Shown in pieces: positions 22,800 through 34,321 of a DNA stretch of 64,000 nt. The stretch's first letter is position 1; the number at the start of each line of letters is the position of its first letter. The notes beneath the pieces are model-generated. The model did not search any database, was not told where the DNA came from, and worked only from the letters and a program-made list of their open reading frames with translations. Source of the stretch: Dipteris shenzhenensis (lineage: Eukaryota; Polypodiophyta; Polypodiopsida; Gleicheniales); the NCBI GenBank assembly GCA_047967505.1, contig CM106540.1; one strand, written 5' to 3'. The position numbers and the translations under genes are program-made.

Positions 22800-22861
22800 C
22801 ATACAAACAAACAACCCACCAAATTTTGCTCATCTTCAAATGCTTAATTTAAACTCTATGT

Positions 22862-23660
22862 TGCATCTATCGCCGCGTCTATAGTCGCGTCTAACATCGC
22901 GTCTAACGGCGCATCTAAACGCACGTCTACTCTGTGTATTTAGACGCGCCTATAGACGTGCTAATAGACGCGACTATAGACACGGCTTTTAAACCTGCTT
23001 TTCGGCGTGCCGCTCCCTTTGCTTTTCTTTTCATTACTTAAACTTCGCGAGCGGCTTCCTTCCTTCTTTATTAGCAGTTCCATAGATTCGAAGCTTAAGA
23101 GAGAGCCTCCCATACACAGTTCCAAGCTTTCACTCAAGAGAAAGGGACCGTACCTACACTTACTTCCAAGCCTAAAGAAGAGGAGGAGTACGAACAAGGA
23201 GAAGAAACAAGTTTGGAAAAGAAAGAACCTTCCATACCTTTATCCAAGTAAGTCCTTTTGAAGTTGTTCTTGTTTGCTCTTTCCAGTTTTGTACTTTCTC
23301 GCATCTAGGAACGCAGGATCTAGGTATGAGCGTCACGTTCTTTTGTCGGGCGCAACATCCTTTTTGACTTTTTAGTATTCTCGCCTGTCGGAGCGCGTCT
23401 ATAGGCGCGTCTTAGGGCGCATCTAAAAGTGCATCTACAGGCGCGTCTATCCGCGTGTCTGGCTTGTTGCAGACACAGACGCGTCTGTAGACACTCACAC
23501 AGATGCCCTATTAAACGCACTACTAAACACTGTTAGACGCGCTTTTAAACGCATTGTTAGATGCACTGTTAAACGCACTGTTAGACGGACTGTTAAACGC
23601 ACTGTTAAACGCTCGATTAGACGCGTCTATAGACGCGCAAATTAGACGGGTCTATAGACG
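22862..23660. promoter_or_regulatory. A1 central divergent promoter with palindromes
   Basis: Between the two divergent genes, two clusters of the family-A motif (22870-22985 and 23388-23660) include near-perfect palindromes such as GACGCGTCTATAGACGCG (23619-23636). Between them, about 23000-23250, is a likely 5' untranslated exon of the plus-strand gene ending at CAAGTAAGT. The acceptor is the TTTTTTCCAG just before ATG 23743. The same motifs occupy both element ends, so the accessory protein probably also acts here. Confidence 0.7.
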
Positions 23661-23742
23661 CGCTCTGACAGAGCCTCTTTTTTCTTCCCCTTTCTTCTCA
23701 GCTCCCAAAGTAATAGATTTGTTTCCTTTTTTCCAGTTCAAC

Positions 23743-25198
23743 ATGTGGCCAGGAAGTGCTTCTAGCTCACCTGATCCACGGGAATCGATTTGGAAGGACT
23801 TATATAATCTTTTAGGGCACCCTCTTAGTCCTACGGAGTTATACGGGTATATGACGGGTACCCTTAACACTCCCCAGGAGTCGGCACTATAGACTCCGAG
23901 CCACCCCACACTACCTGAGATCACCCCAGCGGAGTCAGCACAGCCGTCTTATGCCCCTTCTTATGCCCCTTCCCCCGTACCGTCTTATGCCCCTTCCCCC
24001 ATGCCGTCTTATGTCCCTTCTGCCATCCCGTCTTATGCCCCTTCCCCCATGCCGTCAGGAGGTCCTTCTGTCTCGGCGAGCCATCGACGTACTCCCCAAC
24101 CGTCGAGACTCGGTTCTTCAGCTACGAGTGGTCAGCGTAGTCCCGTGCAGTCTCCAGCTATGAGTGGCCAGCGTACGAGCTCAACACGACAGGGTAGCAG
24201 GCGTAGTATCAGGGAGAGCGGTGGCGGATGCATGGCACAGTGCTTTGGGCCATGTGGCAGTGAGGAGGAGGATGATTCAGATGATTTAGACGTGCCTCTG
24301 GGTGATGGTATGATTTATTATGACATCACTCAAACAGGAGGCATCTTGATGGATGCGCGGGGGAAGGACATCATGGCCTTCATGTGCTCTATAATTGCTA
24401 ACAATTACAGAGATTGCTTTATCCACTATAAAGACCACCCAAAGAGGTTGGCTGATGAGACCCTCGCTACTGTTCGCTCTAGGTATCCTAACCCCCCCAA
24501 TCGCCAGTTCACAGATAAATGGGGGAAGTCAAAGATTGTTATGATACTTAGCAATAAAAGATCTTCGCTTAAGAGGCAGGCACTAGCGGAGCTTGCCAGG
24601 CTTGAGGCAGGTCAACCACCAAGGGGCCCGCCCCACACCGCTCACAAGCATGAGTGGAAGAAGGCAATGAAGTCAGCGAGGGAGGAGCCCAGTCTGCAGC
24701 ACGTGGAGGCACGGAGGATCCAGATGGAGGAATATGAAAGCGCGCATTTTGGAGCAGGGGGTGTTGAATCATGGGAGGCCCAATTTGTAAGTATCGATCT
24801 CAAATTATATTGCTTATGTAGTTTATTAGGAGGTTGGTTGTTTCTTTGTACTAATCCCTCCACAAAGTGTATCGCGGTCATGCAGCTTGAGATCGTGGGC
24901 AGATACCCTACTCCAGTGGAGACAGCCTACCACCGCCACCATCGCAGAGGAGATACATGGAGGCACTTCTATGATGACGGGTTGATTACTGAGGAGCAGT
25001 ATACCCGAGCTACTGGACAGGCCCCCCAGGTATTTGAAAGTAATTAAATAATGCCAAAATTATAAGTAAAGATTTGATTTTTCATACATTGATATATGTT
25101 GTCCCTTTTTACAGGCCCATGCATAAGACGACGAGGAAGACGAGGAAGGAGGCGTAGAAGGGAGCGCAGAAGGGAGCGTGGAAGGCAGCGAGGATTAG
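23743..25198 (+). pseudogene. A1 TNPA-like accessory protein gene
   Basis: Exons 23743-24786, 24886-25029 and 25115-25198, all phase 0. It starts MWPGSASSSPDP. A low-complexity linker is built from a 24-bp repeat (SYAPSPMP units, ~23950-24060), then comes the conserved block YYDITQTGGILMDARGKDIM...RSRYPNPPNRQF with basic helices, HFGAGG and an acidic EGS-rich tail. This is the layout of the plant En/Spm TNPA-type (Transposase_24-like) proteins, which bind subterminal repeats. TAG at 23890-23892 replaces a Gln codon seen in copy A2, and exon 3 meets TAA at 25124-25126. Confidence 0.75.
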
Positions 25199-25550
25199 TC
25201 GTAGAAGTAGTGCTACTATTCTTTTTTGTACTTAAAGCCACTGGCTTGGCTTCGTGCCTCTTGTATATAGACTCCTCTTATTTTTTGTACTTGAAGCCAC
25301 ATGACATGGCTTGGCTTCCTTATTTTTTGTACTTGAAGCCACATGACGTGGCTTAGCTTCGTGCTATATGTATATACAAGCACTTTCTGAGCTTTCAATT
25401 TTATTGCATTTTGGAGTTGTAATATTTTATTTGGAATTGTAATTAAAATGCGGTTGGCTGTAAGAATTGAATTATAGAATGTGGATATGGGATTCTTGTA
25501 ACTATATAGCATACACAACATACATAGTATTCTGTAAAAAAAAAAAAAAA

Positions 25551-25815
25551 AAAAGCGCATCTATTAGTGCGTTTAAAAACGCGTTTATATTCGCGTCTGT
25601 CTGTTCGACTTGCGTCTATACGTGCGTCTATAAAAGCGTTTATAAGCACGTCTATTTATGCGTCTTACTGCGCATCTATACGCGCGTAAGTCTGATATAT
25701 AGACGCGCAATTAGACGTGGGTCTCCAGACGTGCAAATAGACGCACCCGTAAGTTTTTTATTTAGTTCATGAAACGCGTCTATGCGCGCGTCTATGGGTG
25801 CTTTGTCTTGTTGTG
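25551..25815. repeat. A1 right subterminal array and terminus
   Basis: After a run of A residues at 25538-25554, half-sites and full copies of the GCGTCTAT/ATAGACGC motif run to the terminus GCTTTGTCTTGTTGTG. The same arrangement recurs at 48790-49131 (A2) and 50970-51232 (A3). Confidence 0.8.
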
Positions 25816-25908
25816 AAATCATTTCATGGACTAATGTCTACTCTACCATTTTTCTAAATTTTGCTAGTATCTATGTATTATAATTCATGCATCTAGAATG
25901 AAATCATA

Positions 25909-26270
25909 AGTTATGAAACTAAACTAAAATTCCAAGCCATGCAACTATCTAGTCCTAAGTGCAAGTCATGCCAAAGAGTTTACAATCTAGACAAGTAACA
26001 ACTTCTATACTTCATGCATAAATTCAAAATCACCTATTTTTTTCAAATCTAAGTACAAAATGTCACATGCAACTCCTTACTCTTCATCTATAAGTTATAA
26101 AACTAAACTAAAATTCCAAGCCATGAAACTACCTAGTCCTAAGTGACAAGTCATTCCAAAGAGTTTCCAATCTAGACAAGTAACAACTTATATACTTCAT
26201 GCATAAAATCAAAATCATCTATTTTTTCAAAGCTAAGTACAATGTCACATGCAACTAACTTACTCTTCAC
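25909..26270. repeat. Direct tandem duplication (~183 bp unit)
   Basis: Two copies starting AGTTATGAAACTAAACTAAA near 25910 and AGTTATAAAACTAAACTAAA near 26093, with a few differences. Also present in duplication copy 2 near 51327-51690. AT-rich, no gene. Confidence 0.8.
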
Positions 26271-26534
26271 CTAATAGTATGTGTAATGCAATCGCTAATT
26301 TTCCAATTAGTATATTCTAAGTGCAAGTGGATTCTGACCGGCAAAAGTGAGCCCACCAGTGGCACTAGATACTTTTTCATACTTGAAGGACTAACAAAAC
26401 TTACAAATTTCTTTGTAGCTTTGTTTATCCTCTTTCTTATGCTTCTTGTCTTTCCCAAGACTCCATAGTATTCTAGGAATCATGGATTTTGTGCATAGTA
26501 CAAGCGTGACGCAGGTATATATAACATTAATGAC

Positions 26535-26725
26535 ACGATCGGTGTTGCTAAACACCGATCGGTGTCGCTAAACACCAGTCGGTGTTGCTAATTATACCGG
26601 TCGGTGTCGAGAAACACCAATCGGTGTAGATGTATACCGGTCGGTATATTATAAACCAGTCGGTATTATAAAATACCAATCAGTATGGTATGAAGATACC
26701 AGCCGATGTATAGGTATACCAGCCG
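26535..26725. repeat. ACACCGATCGGTGT-type palindrome cluster
   Basis: About ten copies of a short dyad: ACACCGRTCGGTGT, ATACCGGTCGGTAT and half-sites, 15-25 bp apart. Copy 2 at 51950-52125 lacks one 20-bp unit. The spacing and symmetry resemble the subterminal arrays of the CACTA families, but the motif is different and no transposase is attached. Confidence 0.7.
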
Positions 26726-27059
26726 AGAATTGACTAGAGCCGGTTACGGATAAAAATTTCTACTGGGGCATTTTAAAACGTCTTGGAGCAACTTTAAAAA
26801 CGTTTTAAATGTTTTAATACAACATTTTAAAACTGACGTTTTAATATCCCCGCAAATCCCTTGCTACCTCTAAATATTATTATAATCAATTTTAATAATT
26901 ACAATTTACTAAATACCTTCAAAATAACAAACTATTACAATAATGAGCAATTACCACTTTGTACTAAAAACATAATGGCAATTACTTGCATCCATGTGTC
27001 AGTTGATCAAAGCTGGTGAGGTAAGCTACACAACCAATACACTACTACACACGCATCCT

Positions 27060-27265
27060 ATTGCGACGTTTACGTATCGACGATTAGCGCCCGCTTAGCG
27101 TTAATCGTCGGTATAAAAATTGGGTGTCGTAAATCGTCGCTATATAGCGACTTTTGCTAAATAGTCGCTATATAGCGACTTTTTCTAAAAGTCGCTATAT
27201 AGGGACGTTAGTAAAAGTCACTATATAGCGACTTTTAAAAGTCGCTATATAGCGACACTGAGACA
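27060..27265. repeat. B1 left subterminal palindrome array
   Basis: Perfect palindrome GTCGCTATATAGCGAC at about 27135, 27163 and 27245, plus copies with one change near 27190 and 27217. It lies between the left terminus and the 3' end of the Tnp2 gene. Confidence 0.9.
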
Positions 27266-27459
27266 AAATAGTATAGTGACGTTTTACAGAGAGGTTTTTT
27301 TTTTTTTTTAGGCCTTAAAAATTATTTTTTTCCAATGACAAAATTTTTTGAATTTTCATACATGTTTGAGCTCATAGAGAATTAAAAAATGAGAGCATGT
27401 ACATCAAGCTTTTGAAGCTCATATATTCATGATCATGTCCAAGTTTGAGATGAGAAAAA

Positions 27460-30400
27460 TCAAATAAGAGCATTTACATCAACTGTTTCATCTTGAGCCA
27501 AGTCTAAGGCGCCAAGCAAGTCTATCTCCAACTCTATACCGAGTTGATCTCCTATATCATCATCGTACTTTAGTATCGTACGTTCACCTAAAAGTATTTG
27601 ATCATCTTCTTCAATAAAGCTTAAGTGTGGTGATTGATCTTGATGATTGTTGTCTTCCTCGTCAATATCATGATCTCCATCCTCCTCCCGTGCGATGTCA
27701 TTATGCGCATCTTCCTCTTGCCTCATATGGTGATCTACATCTTCTTCGCTAGATTCATCAATTGGATCCGGCATTGGTAGTGGCATCTCCATATCCACAT
27801 CTCGATCTTCAAATATTTGCTTACTTCGTGGTGCAACTTGGATCATGTACCACCATCTTGGATCAGAACGATCCGGATGAAAAACCACCTATATTGAAGA
27901 TGGGTGCCAAATGTCGTCAATTATATATATATCAATGGACTTTAAAAATGAAAGCTTCGACTAATTAAATCATTAGTATGCACCTGCTCACAGTGCTCGG
28001 GAAGAACAAAAGTATCACTTTCATCGGTCCAATGTTTGGTGGAGTCTATTGCAAAGAGACCGCTACTATCTTTTCTCACTGTCGCATGGGGACCGTTGTA
28101 AGTAGTTCTAAACCATTTTACATCAAGAATGAAAATAGTAAATCGTCTGAAATCAATTTCATAGATGTCGCGTATGGTTCCACAATAATCCAACTGTGAG
28201 GAGAGAAGATTGGTATCCGAAGCACTTGCTCGGCTATCTTGTGTGAAGTTAGCCATGACTCCACAATCATACGTGACTCTCTTTGAATCGATGCGTTCCA
28301 CGCGAAAATGTCGTCCATATGACCATAATGCACTGTACTTTTTGTACTGTAAAAGAGCATCATTAAATCAATGAAGATGCACCTATTTTATAGCATATAT
28401 TGCCACAAATAATTACTTAATTACGTCAAGAGATAAGAAACTTACATGCACCATACATCCAGATGATAACTCCCGCTCGCGCTCATTTATTGTCTCTCCA
28501 TCACGTTCGGCTTTACGTACAGCTAGTTGTAGCCAATCAAGTGACATGTGAGTAGGGAGAAGAGCCAGATCTCGTGGATATGGTTGTGATCGCCTGTACA
28601 TTACTCTGAATCTCGTCCTTGCATTTATTCTTTCTGCTTTGGACACTTCATATCTCTCAATCCACTTCTGCATCTCAGGGCTATTGAGGATACAAAACTT
28701 ATTGAATTTCTCCATTTGCGCTTCGCTCATCTTTCTTTCAATCCCTTTTCCTTGGGGGACCTCGCCAATGATGCGATCATCATCCTTGTTGTGCCAAGCT
28801 TGCGGCATATCAGGATCCGTGGATGCAAGAAACTCTGTGATATATACTAATGACTCTTGCACAAGCCATCCCTCTGCCATGCTTGCTTCTGGTCTTGCTC
28901 TTTGTCTTACAAAACCCTTTAAAGTTTTCATAAACCGCTCGAGAAAAAACATCCATCGATTATGAACGGTACCTGCTATAGCCACCTCATCAACTATGTG
29001 CACAAGCAAGTGGACTTGAGTTGTCATAATGCTTGAGGGAAAGTGCTTCTCAAGCAAGCATACGGCTTCGATGGATTCCACCCTAGCCTTCTCGATGCTC
29101 GATATAGAGATCTCTTTTTGAGATATCCACCTATTTCACATGTCCATGCATATGTAAGATATTTGAGATATCCACCTCTTTCACATGTCCATGAAGAAAA
29201 TACATAATGCGAATTGATAGTAAGCATACCTCACAATACCACAGATCTTGAATATAGCATTTCTAACATCTTCTTGTAAGCACCCTTTTATTGTAATTGG
29301 AAGGATGAACTATCAAAGCGACAATGAAATCATGTCAACAATATAACATAATAATAATTACGCTAATGCATCACTATTATCGGTACACTAATTCTACTTA
29401 GAATACCTGTAAGACCTTGTGCCAATCATGGGACTTGAGGCCACTAAGCTTATTGTCCTTTGAAAATGCTCCTTTCAAGCAACGCATGTACCCTGTCGGT
29501 GTTTGAAAAGAGGCAATGTCTACCTTGATCGCTGCCTCCTCCCTCGTAGAGAGGATCCACGTTGCTTTCGGGAGGACAACTTTTCCCGAAGCATGCACTT
29601 GGGGCCACAAACGAGACATCCTATTCATAGCACGCAAGTCTTCTCGCACTCCTCTCGAGTCCTTGGAACCAACCAAGTGTACCCAAATGGTAGCCCCCAC
29701 ATTCTTAAAGATATGCATGGGATCCAAGAGATGATTGATTTGTAACTGACCCCAATAAGGAAGCTCGTGAAAGATCGATAGCCTCTTCATACCAGGAGGA
29801 GGTTCATCTCCATTCTCCCTCCAAGCTTGAATCCAATCACTTGCTTTCAAATATGATGGTGGTGGATCAAGCTGACCTCCACGTGCGAGATGGTCGAGCG
29901 GAAGGTATCGAGCATGACCTTCATAAACATTTTTCCTCATATGTTTGGAGTAGCGTGCAAGCGATTTCAGAGCGGGTCCACAAACAGGACAAGCATGGTA
30001 CCCACTTGTAACAAGTCCTGCACGCGTGCATGAATATGTTAGTACAAGACATGCGTGCAAAAGAGAGTAAAAAAAGCATAATCCCTCATTGTACATGTAA
30101 AGACATAACCACGTACCTACGCACTCTCCATATCCTGGGTAGTCATGCATGGTCCACATCAAGATACCCCTGACCAAAATATCATTGGTATGCCTAGGAG
30201 CTCTGGAAATATCAAAGACCTGCACTCCTCTCCATAATATCTGTAACTCCTCTATCAAAGGTGCCATGTACACGTCCATGTTTTTTGCCTTGTACTTTCC
30301 TGGCACAAGTAGTGCAAGCATGAGGTGTCCCTTTTTTATTGTTAGCCATGGTGGGATATTGTAATTCACCACGACTATGGGCCATGTCGACCAAGATGTC

Positions 30401-31474
30401 GAGCGTAACCCGAAAGGATTCACGCCGTCCATGGCTAGCCCAAGATGTAAGTTGCGTGGCTCCCTCGCAAAGTCCGGCCACTGATTATCTATGTGCTTCC
30501 AAGCTGCACAATCTGCGGGAATCCTCAATGTGTGATCAGTGGACCGATGAGATGCATGCCATGTCATCAACTCCGCTATGGATTTGCATCGAAACATGTG
30601 TTGTATTCTTGCAATGATGGGAAAGTGTCTCAAGACCTTTACCGGTATCTGCTCACCCTACAAGTCATCTCTATATCGTTGTTCCCCACACTTTGGACAA
30701 CTAGCCAAATCTCCATGCTCACGACGAAAGAGAATACAATCATTACGACAAGCATGGATGGTATCATAATCCATACCCACCGTTGTTAGCATCTTTTTTG
30801 CTTCATCTCTTGATGCGGGCATGGTATTTGGTGCAAGCAACATCTTCTGGAGCAACCTATGACAAAGACACTATCCAAATGATGATTCTCAAAACAAACA
30901 ATATCCAAATAATGAGTCAAATTAATGCAAGGGCTAACCTCATTAAGGCCGAGACACTTGTATCCGACCACCCATACTGTACTTGTAGATTCAAGATTGA
31001 GAGACAAGCACGTAGTTTAGACATCCTAGCACCCTCAATTGTGTTGATTGCAACTCTCGCATTTTGACCTCAGACTCTGACATCACGTGTACGTGGGATG
31101 TAGTGCCCCTAAAAATGGAATCCATCATGTCGACCATACCCTCGTCGTCATCCGGGAGACTATAGTCTTGTTGAAAGTGAGAAGGTATATGTGTACCCTC
31201 ATCACCCTCCTCATCTTCTATTTCCGAGTATACAATAAGATTGCGAACTTAAATAGCTTTGACTTACCGATGATCCATCAACATGTGCAACACCAACGGG
31301 GGGTACTGGTTCCGGCTCCTCCCCATACATCCGCAAGTGGCGCATGATAATACGACGTTGATGTCGTACTTCTCGCTTGCAATGAGTGCAATGACAATAT
31401 AACCTCTCCGTAAGCCACTTCGTGCTCCCGGGCGTTGGCGCATCATCGGATGAGCTTCCACTCGTCCCTTCCAT
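27460..31474 (-). pseudogene. B1 Tnp2-type CACTA transposase gene
   Basis: Exons from frame and splice sites: 31268-31474 (N-terminal CHCTHCKREV motif), about 30950-31225, 30117-30856, 29407-30017, a short exon near 29230-29310, about 28448-29117 (DUF4218-like: VHIVDEVAIAGTVHNRWMF, MAEGWLVQESLVY), about 27980-28345 (DUF4216-like: YCGTIRDI, FILDVKWF) and 27460-27890 (HPDRSDPRWWYMIQVAPRSK, acidic tail). Tnp2 core motifs are present (DYDTIHACRNDC, LAMDGVNPF, INHLLDPMHIFKNV). Intron 30018-30116 is 99 bp and happens to stay in frame. Damage: TAG at 30658-30660 in the core, and a probable frame slip near 31070. Otherwise well preserved. Confidence 0.85.
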
Positions 31475-31559
31475 CTACACTTATAAAACCACAACATAAG
31501 CATGAAGAGGAGATATTGACAATTATGAGCATAGCATGTTTAATTTGAGCTTCTCTTGA

Positions 31560-31860
31560 GGCCATATAAAAAAAATGACGTCGCTATATAGTAAGGATTG
31601 AAACAAAAAATCCTATATGGTAAGGCTATATAGTAAGAGGAGATATTGACAATTATAAGCATAGCATGTTTGAGCTTCATAAGAGGCTACACAAAAAATA
31701 AACAGTAAGCGTCGTTATATAGCGACGCTCTGTTTCGTCGTTATATAGCAACGTTTAATTTGAAACGTCGCTATATAACGACGCTTTTAATTACAAACGT
31801 CGCTATATAGCGACGAAACAGCGTCGCTATATAGCGACGCTGTGGGTTAAAACCCGAAAC
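31560..31860. promoter_or_regulatory. B1 central divergent promoter with palindromes
   Basis: Between the divergent genes, the family-B palindrome occurs as perfect copies near 31798 and 31824 and as one-change copies near 31710, 31738 and 31770. It is the same motif as at both termini. It lies just upstream of a likely first untranslated exon of the plus-strand gene (about 31880-32064, donor GAGGTGAGT). Confidence 0.75.
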
Positions 31861-32361
31861 GACGAAACGCGCGGCGTTTTTGCATAAGCCATTCCTAATC
31901 TCTACAGTAAGCAACCCAAAATCTCCTCCCACCTATTTCGACGACCTCCCATCTATTCCAGGCAACCTCCCACTCTATTTCCCACTCCTCACCCTTCTCC
32001 TACCTCTTCTACTCCTCTCTCTCCTTTTTCCCTCTTTGGTTTCCAGAAAGAAAGTTCTTCAAGAGGTGAGTTTGTTTCAACAATGTAGGTTGTTTGTTTG
32101 TTAGCTTTGGTTTTGTGAGTGTTTCTACTTGTATTGCTAAAGTTGTAAACTAGTTTTCATGCTTTATTTGAAAGGATTGAAACCAAAAATGAAATTTCAA
32201 GAAAGAAAGAAAGAAAGAAAGAAAACTCACCTCTTCTTTTTCTTGTATTTCTTTCCTTCTCTTTCTCCTTGTCTCCTCAATCTTCTCTTTCCTTGTCTCC
32301 TTTCAAGAAGTTACTTTTGTGATCTCCTCTTTCCACTAACATCTTATTTGAAAAAATGGGT

Positions 32362-32451
32362 TGTTTTCTCTCTTTTGTAGGGCCAGTCCACTACACCGAG
32401 CGGGACATACTCTCTCTTTTGTGGGGCCAGTCCACTACACCGAGCGGGACA
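32362..32451. repeat. 43-bp direct duplication across a splice acceptor
   Basis: The unit CTCTCTTTTGTRG plus GGCCAGTCCACTACACCG and GAGCGGGACATACT occurs twice in tandem. The first copy ends its pyrimidine part in TAG, a good acceptor; the second in TGG. A donor CAGGTAAGT follows at 32459-32467. This is probably a small untranslated exon of the TNPA-like transcript. Confidence 0.6.
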
Positions 32452-32639
32452 TACTTTTACAGGTAAGTGCTTCCTCTTCTTTCCATTTATTATTTTTGTT
32501 ATTTGCATTGGCCTGCAACTAGCGCCTTAAGCGCTAGCTGCAGTAATGGGCGTAGGAACCCTCTCTTCCCCTCTCTCTCTTTCCGTCTTCCCCCTTCTCT
32601 TTTTCTCATTTTTTCCCCTTCTCTTTTTTCCCTTATGCT

Positions 32640-34085
32640 CATGCAGAAAAAGAGAAAGAGCTTATGCGGAAACTTACGCATAAGCTCATGCTCATGCATG
32701 AGCATAAGCATGAGTTTATGCTCATGCTTATGCTTAAGCATAGGCATAAGCATAAGCTCATGCTTATGCTCATGCGGAAAAAGAGAAAGGGAGAAGCTTA
32801 TGCTTCTCTCATTCTCTTTTTCCGCATAAGCTCTTTCTCTTTTTCCGCATGAGCATAAGCTCCTTCTCTTTTTCCGCATGAGCATGAGCATGAGCTTATG
32901 CTTATGCTCATGCATGAGCATGAGCATGAGCTTATGCTTGTTTCCGTATGAGCTTATGCGGAAATAGAGAAAGGGAGAAGCTTATGCTTCTCTCATTCTC
33001 TTTTTCCGCATAAGCTCTTTCTCTTTTTCCGCATGAGCATAAGCTCCTTCTCTTTTTCCGCATGAGCATAAGCATGAGCTTATGCTTATGCTTATGCTTA
33101 TGCATAAGCATGAGCATAATTTCATGCTTATGCTCATGCATGAGCATGAGCATGAGCTTATGCTTGTTTCTGCATGAGCTCATGCGGAAAAAGAGAAAGG
33201 GAGAAGCTTATGCTTCTCTCATTCTCTTTTTCCGCATAAGCTCTTTCTCTTTTTCAGCATGAGCATAAGCTCCTTCTCTTTTTCCGCATGAGCATAAGCT
33301 CATGCTTATGCTCATGCATGAGCATGAGCATGAGCTTATGCTTGTTTCCGCATGAGCTTATGCGGAAATAGAGAAAGGGAGAAGCTTATGCTTCTCTCAT
33401 TCTCTTTTTCCGCATAAGCTCTTTCTCTTTTTCCGCATGAGCATAAGCTCCTTCTCTTTTTCCGCATGAGCATAAGCATGAGCTTATGCTTATGCTTATG
33501 CTTATGAGCTTATGCTCATGCATGAGCATGAGCTTATGCTTAAGCATAAGCATGAGCTTATGCGGAAATAGAGAATGAGAGAAGCTTATGCTTCTCTCAT
33601 TCTCTTTTTCCGCATAAGCTCTTTCTCTTTTTCCGCATGAGCATGAGCTCCTTCTCTTTTTCCGCATGAGCATAAGCATAAGCATGAGCTCATGCGGAAA
33701 CAAGCATAAGCTCATGCGGAAATAGAGAAAGGGAGAAGCTTATGCTTCTCTCATTCTCTGTTTCCGCATAAGCTCTTTCTCTTTTTCCGCATGAGCATAA
33801 GCTCCTTCTCTTTTTCCGCATGAGCATAAGCATGAGCTTATGCTCATGCATGAGCATGAGCTTATGCTTGTTTCCGCATGAGCTTATGCGGAAATAGAGA
33901 AAGGGAGAAGCTTATGCTTCTCTCATTCTCTTTTTCCGCATAAGCTCTTTCTCTTTTTCCGCATGAGCATAAGCTCCTTCTCTTTTTCCGCATGAGCATA
34001 AGGGAGAAGCTTATGCTTCTCTCATTCTCTTTTTCCGCATGAGCATAAGCTCCTTCTCTTTTTCCGCATGAGCATAAGCATGAGC
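32640..34085. repeat. Minisatellite of hairpin-forming units in B1 intron
   Basis: 1.4 kb built from GAGCATAAGC/GCTTATGCTC, the palindrome GCTCATGCATGAGC, and TTCTCTTTTTCCGCATGAGC. A larger unit starting GAGAAGCTTATGCTTCTC begins at 32791, 32975, 33201, 33379, 33579, 33733, 33905 and 34004, so units run 99-226 bp. Many are self-complementary. It lies in the inferred 5' intron of the TNPA-like gene. All ORFs across it are repeat translations. Confidence 0.9.
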
Positions 34086-34321
34086 ATAAACTTATCTCTT
34101 TCCCCTTCTCTATTTCCCCCTTCTCTCATTCTCTATTTCCTCATTCTCATTCTTTTCTTTCCTTTACATCTCATTTCCCTCTTATCTTTCCCTCTTCTTT
34201 CCCTCTTTCCTTTCCCTCTTCTTTCATTTCCCTCTTCTTTCTTCTTGCCTATGCCTATGCCTATGAGAATGCTCATGTTTGTTTTTTGTTTTTTGTTTTC
34301 GTGTTTGTGTCTATGTTAGAC

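Larger units (their letters stand above)
18451..25815. mobile_element. CACTA-type DNA transposon, family A copy 1 (A1)
   Basis: A near full-length element of about 7.4 kb: left end CAACACAAAGCAACTATAG, right end (complement) CACAACAAGACAAAGCACC. Both ends lead into arrays of the GCGTCTATAGACGC-type palindrome. Inside, a minus-strand Tnp2 gene and a plus-strand TNPA-like gene diverge from a centre that again carries the palindromes. The right boundary is supported by copy A2, where similarity also stops right after TTGTTGTG (49131). I could not settle the target-site duplication. The termini are unusual for the superfamily (CACAA rather than CACTA). Confidence 0.75.

Noticed and set aside
25096-25356. 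Arg-rich ORF at the end of the A1 accessory gene (also 50513)
   Set aside because: It is an out-of-frame reading of the acidic EGS-repeat exon; the true frame is set by splicing.
26267-26468. Paired 60-63 codon ORFs conserved in both duplication copies (also 51682-51883)
   Set aside because: They overlap on opposite strands with no motif; conservation is explained by the recent duplication.
32467-33715. ORFs rich in Met-Leu-His-Lys or Cys-Ser in the 33-kb region
   Set aside because: They are low-complexity translations of the GAGCATAAGC minisatellite on either strand.
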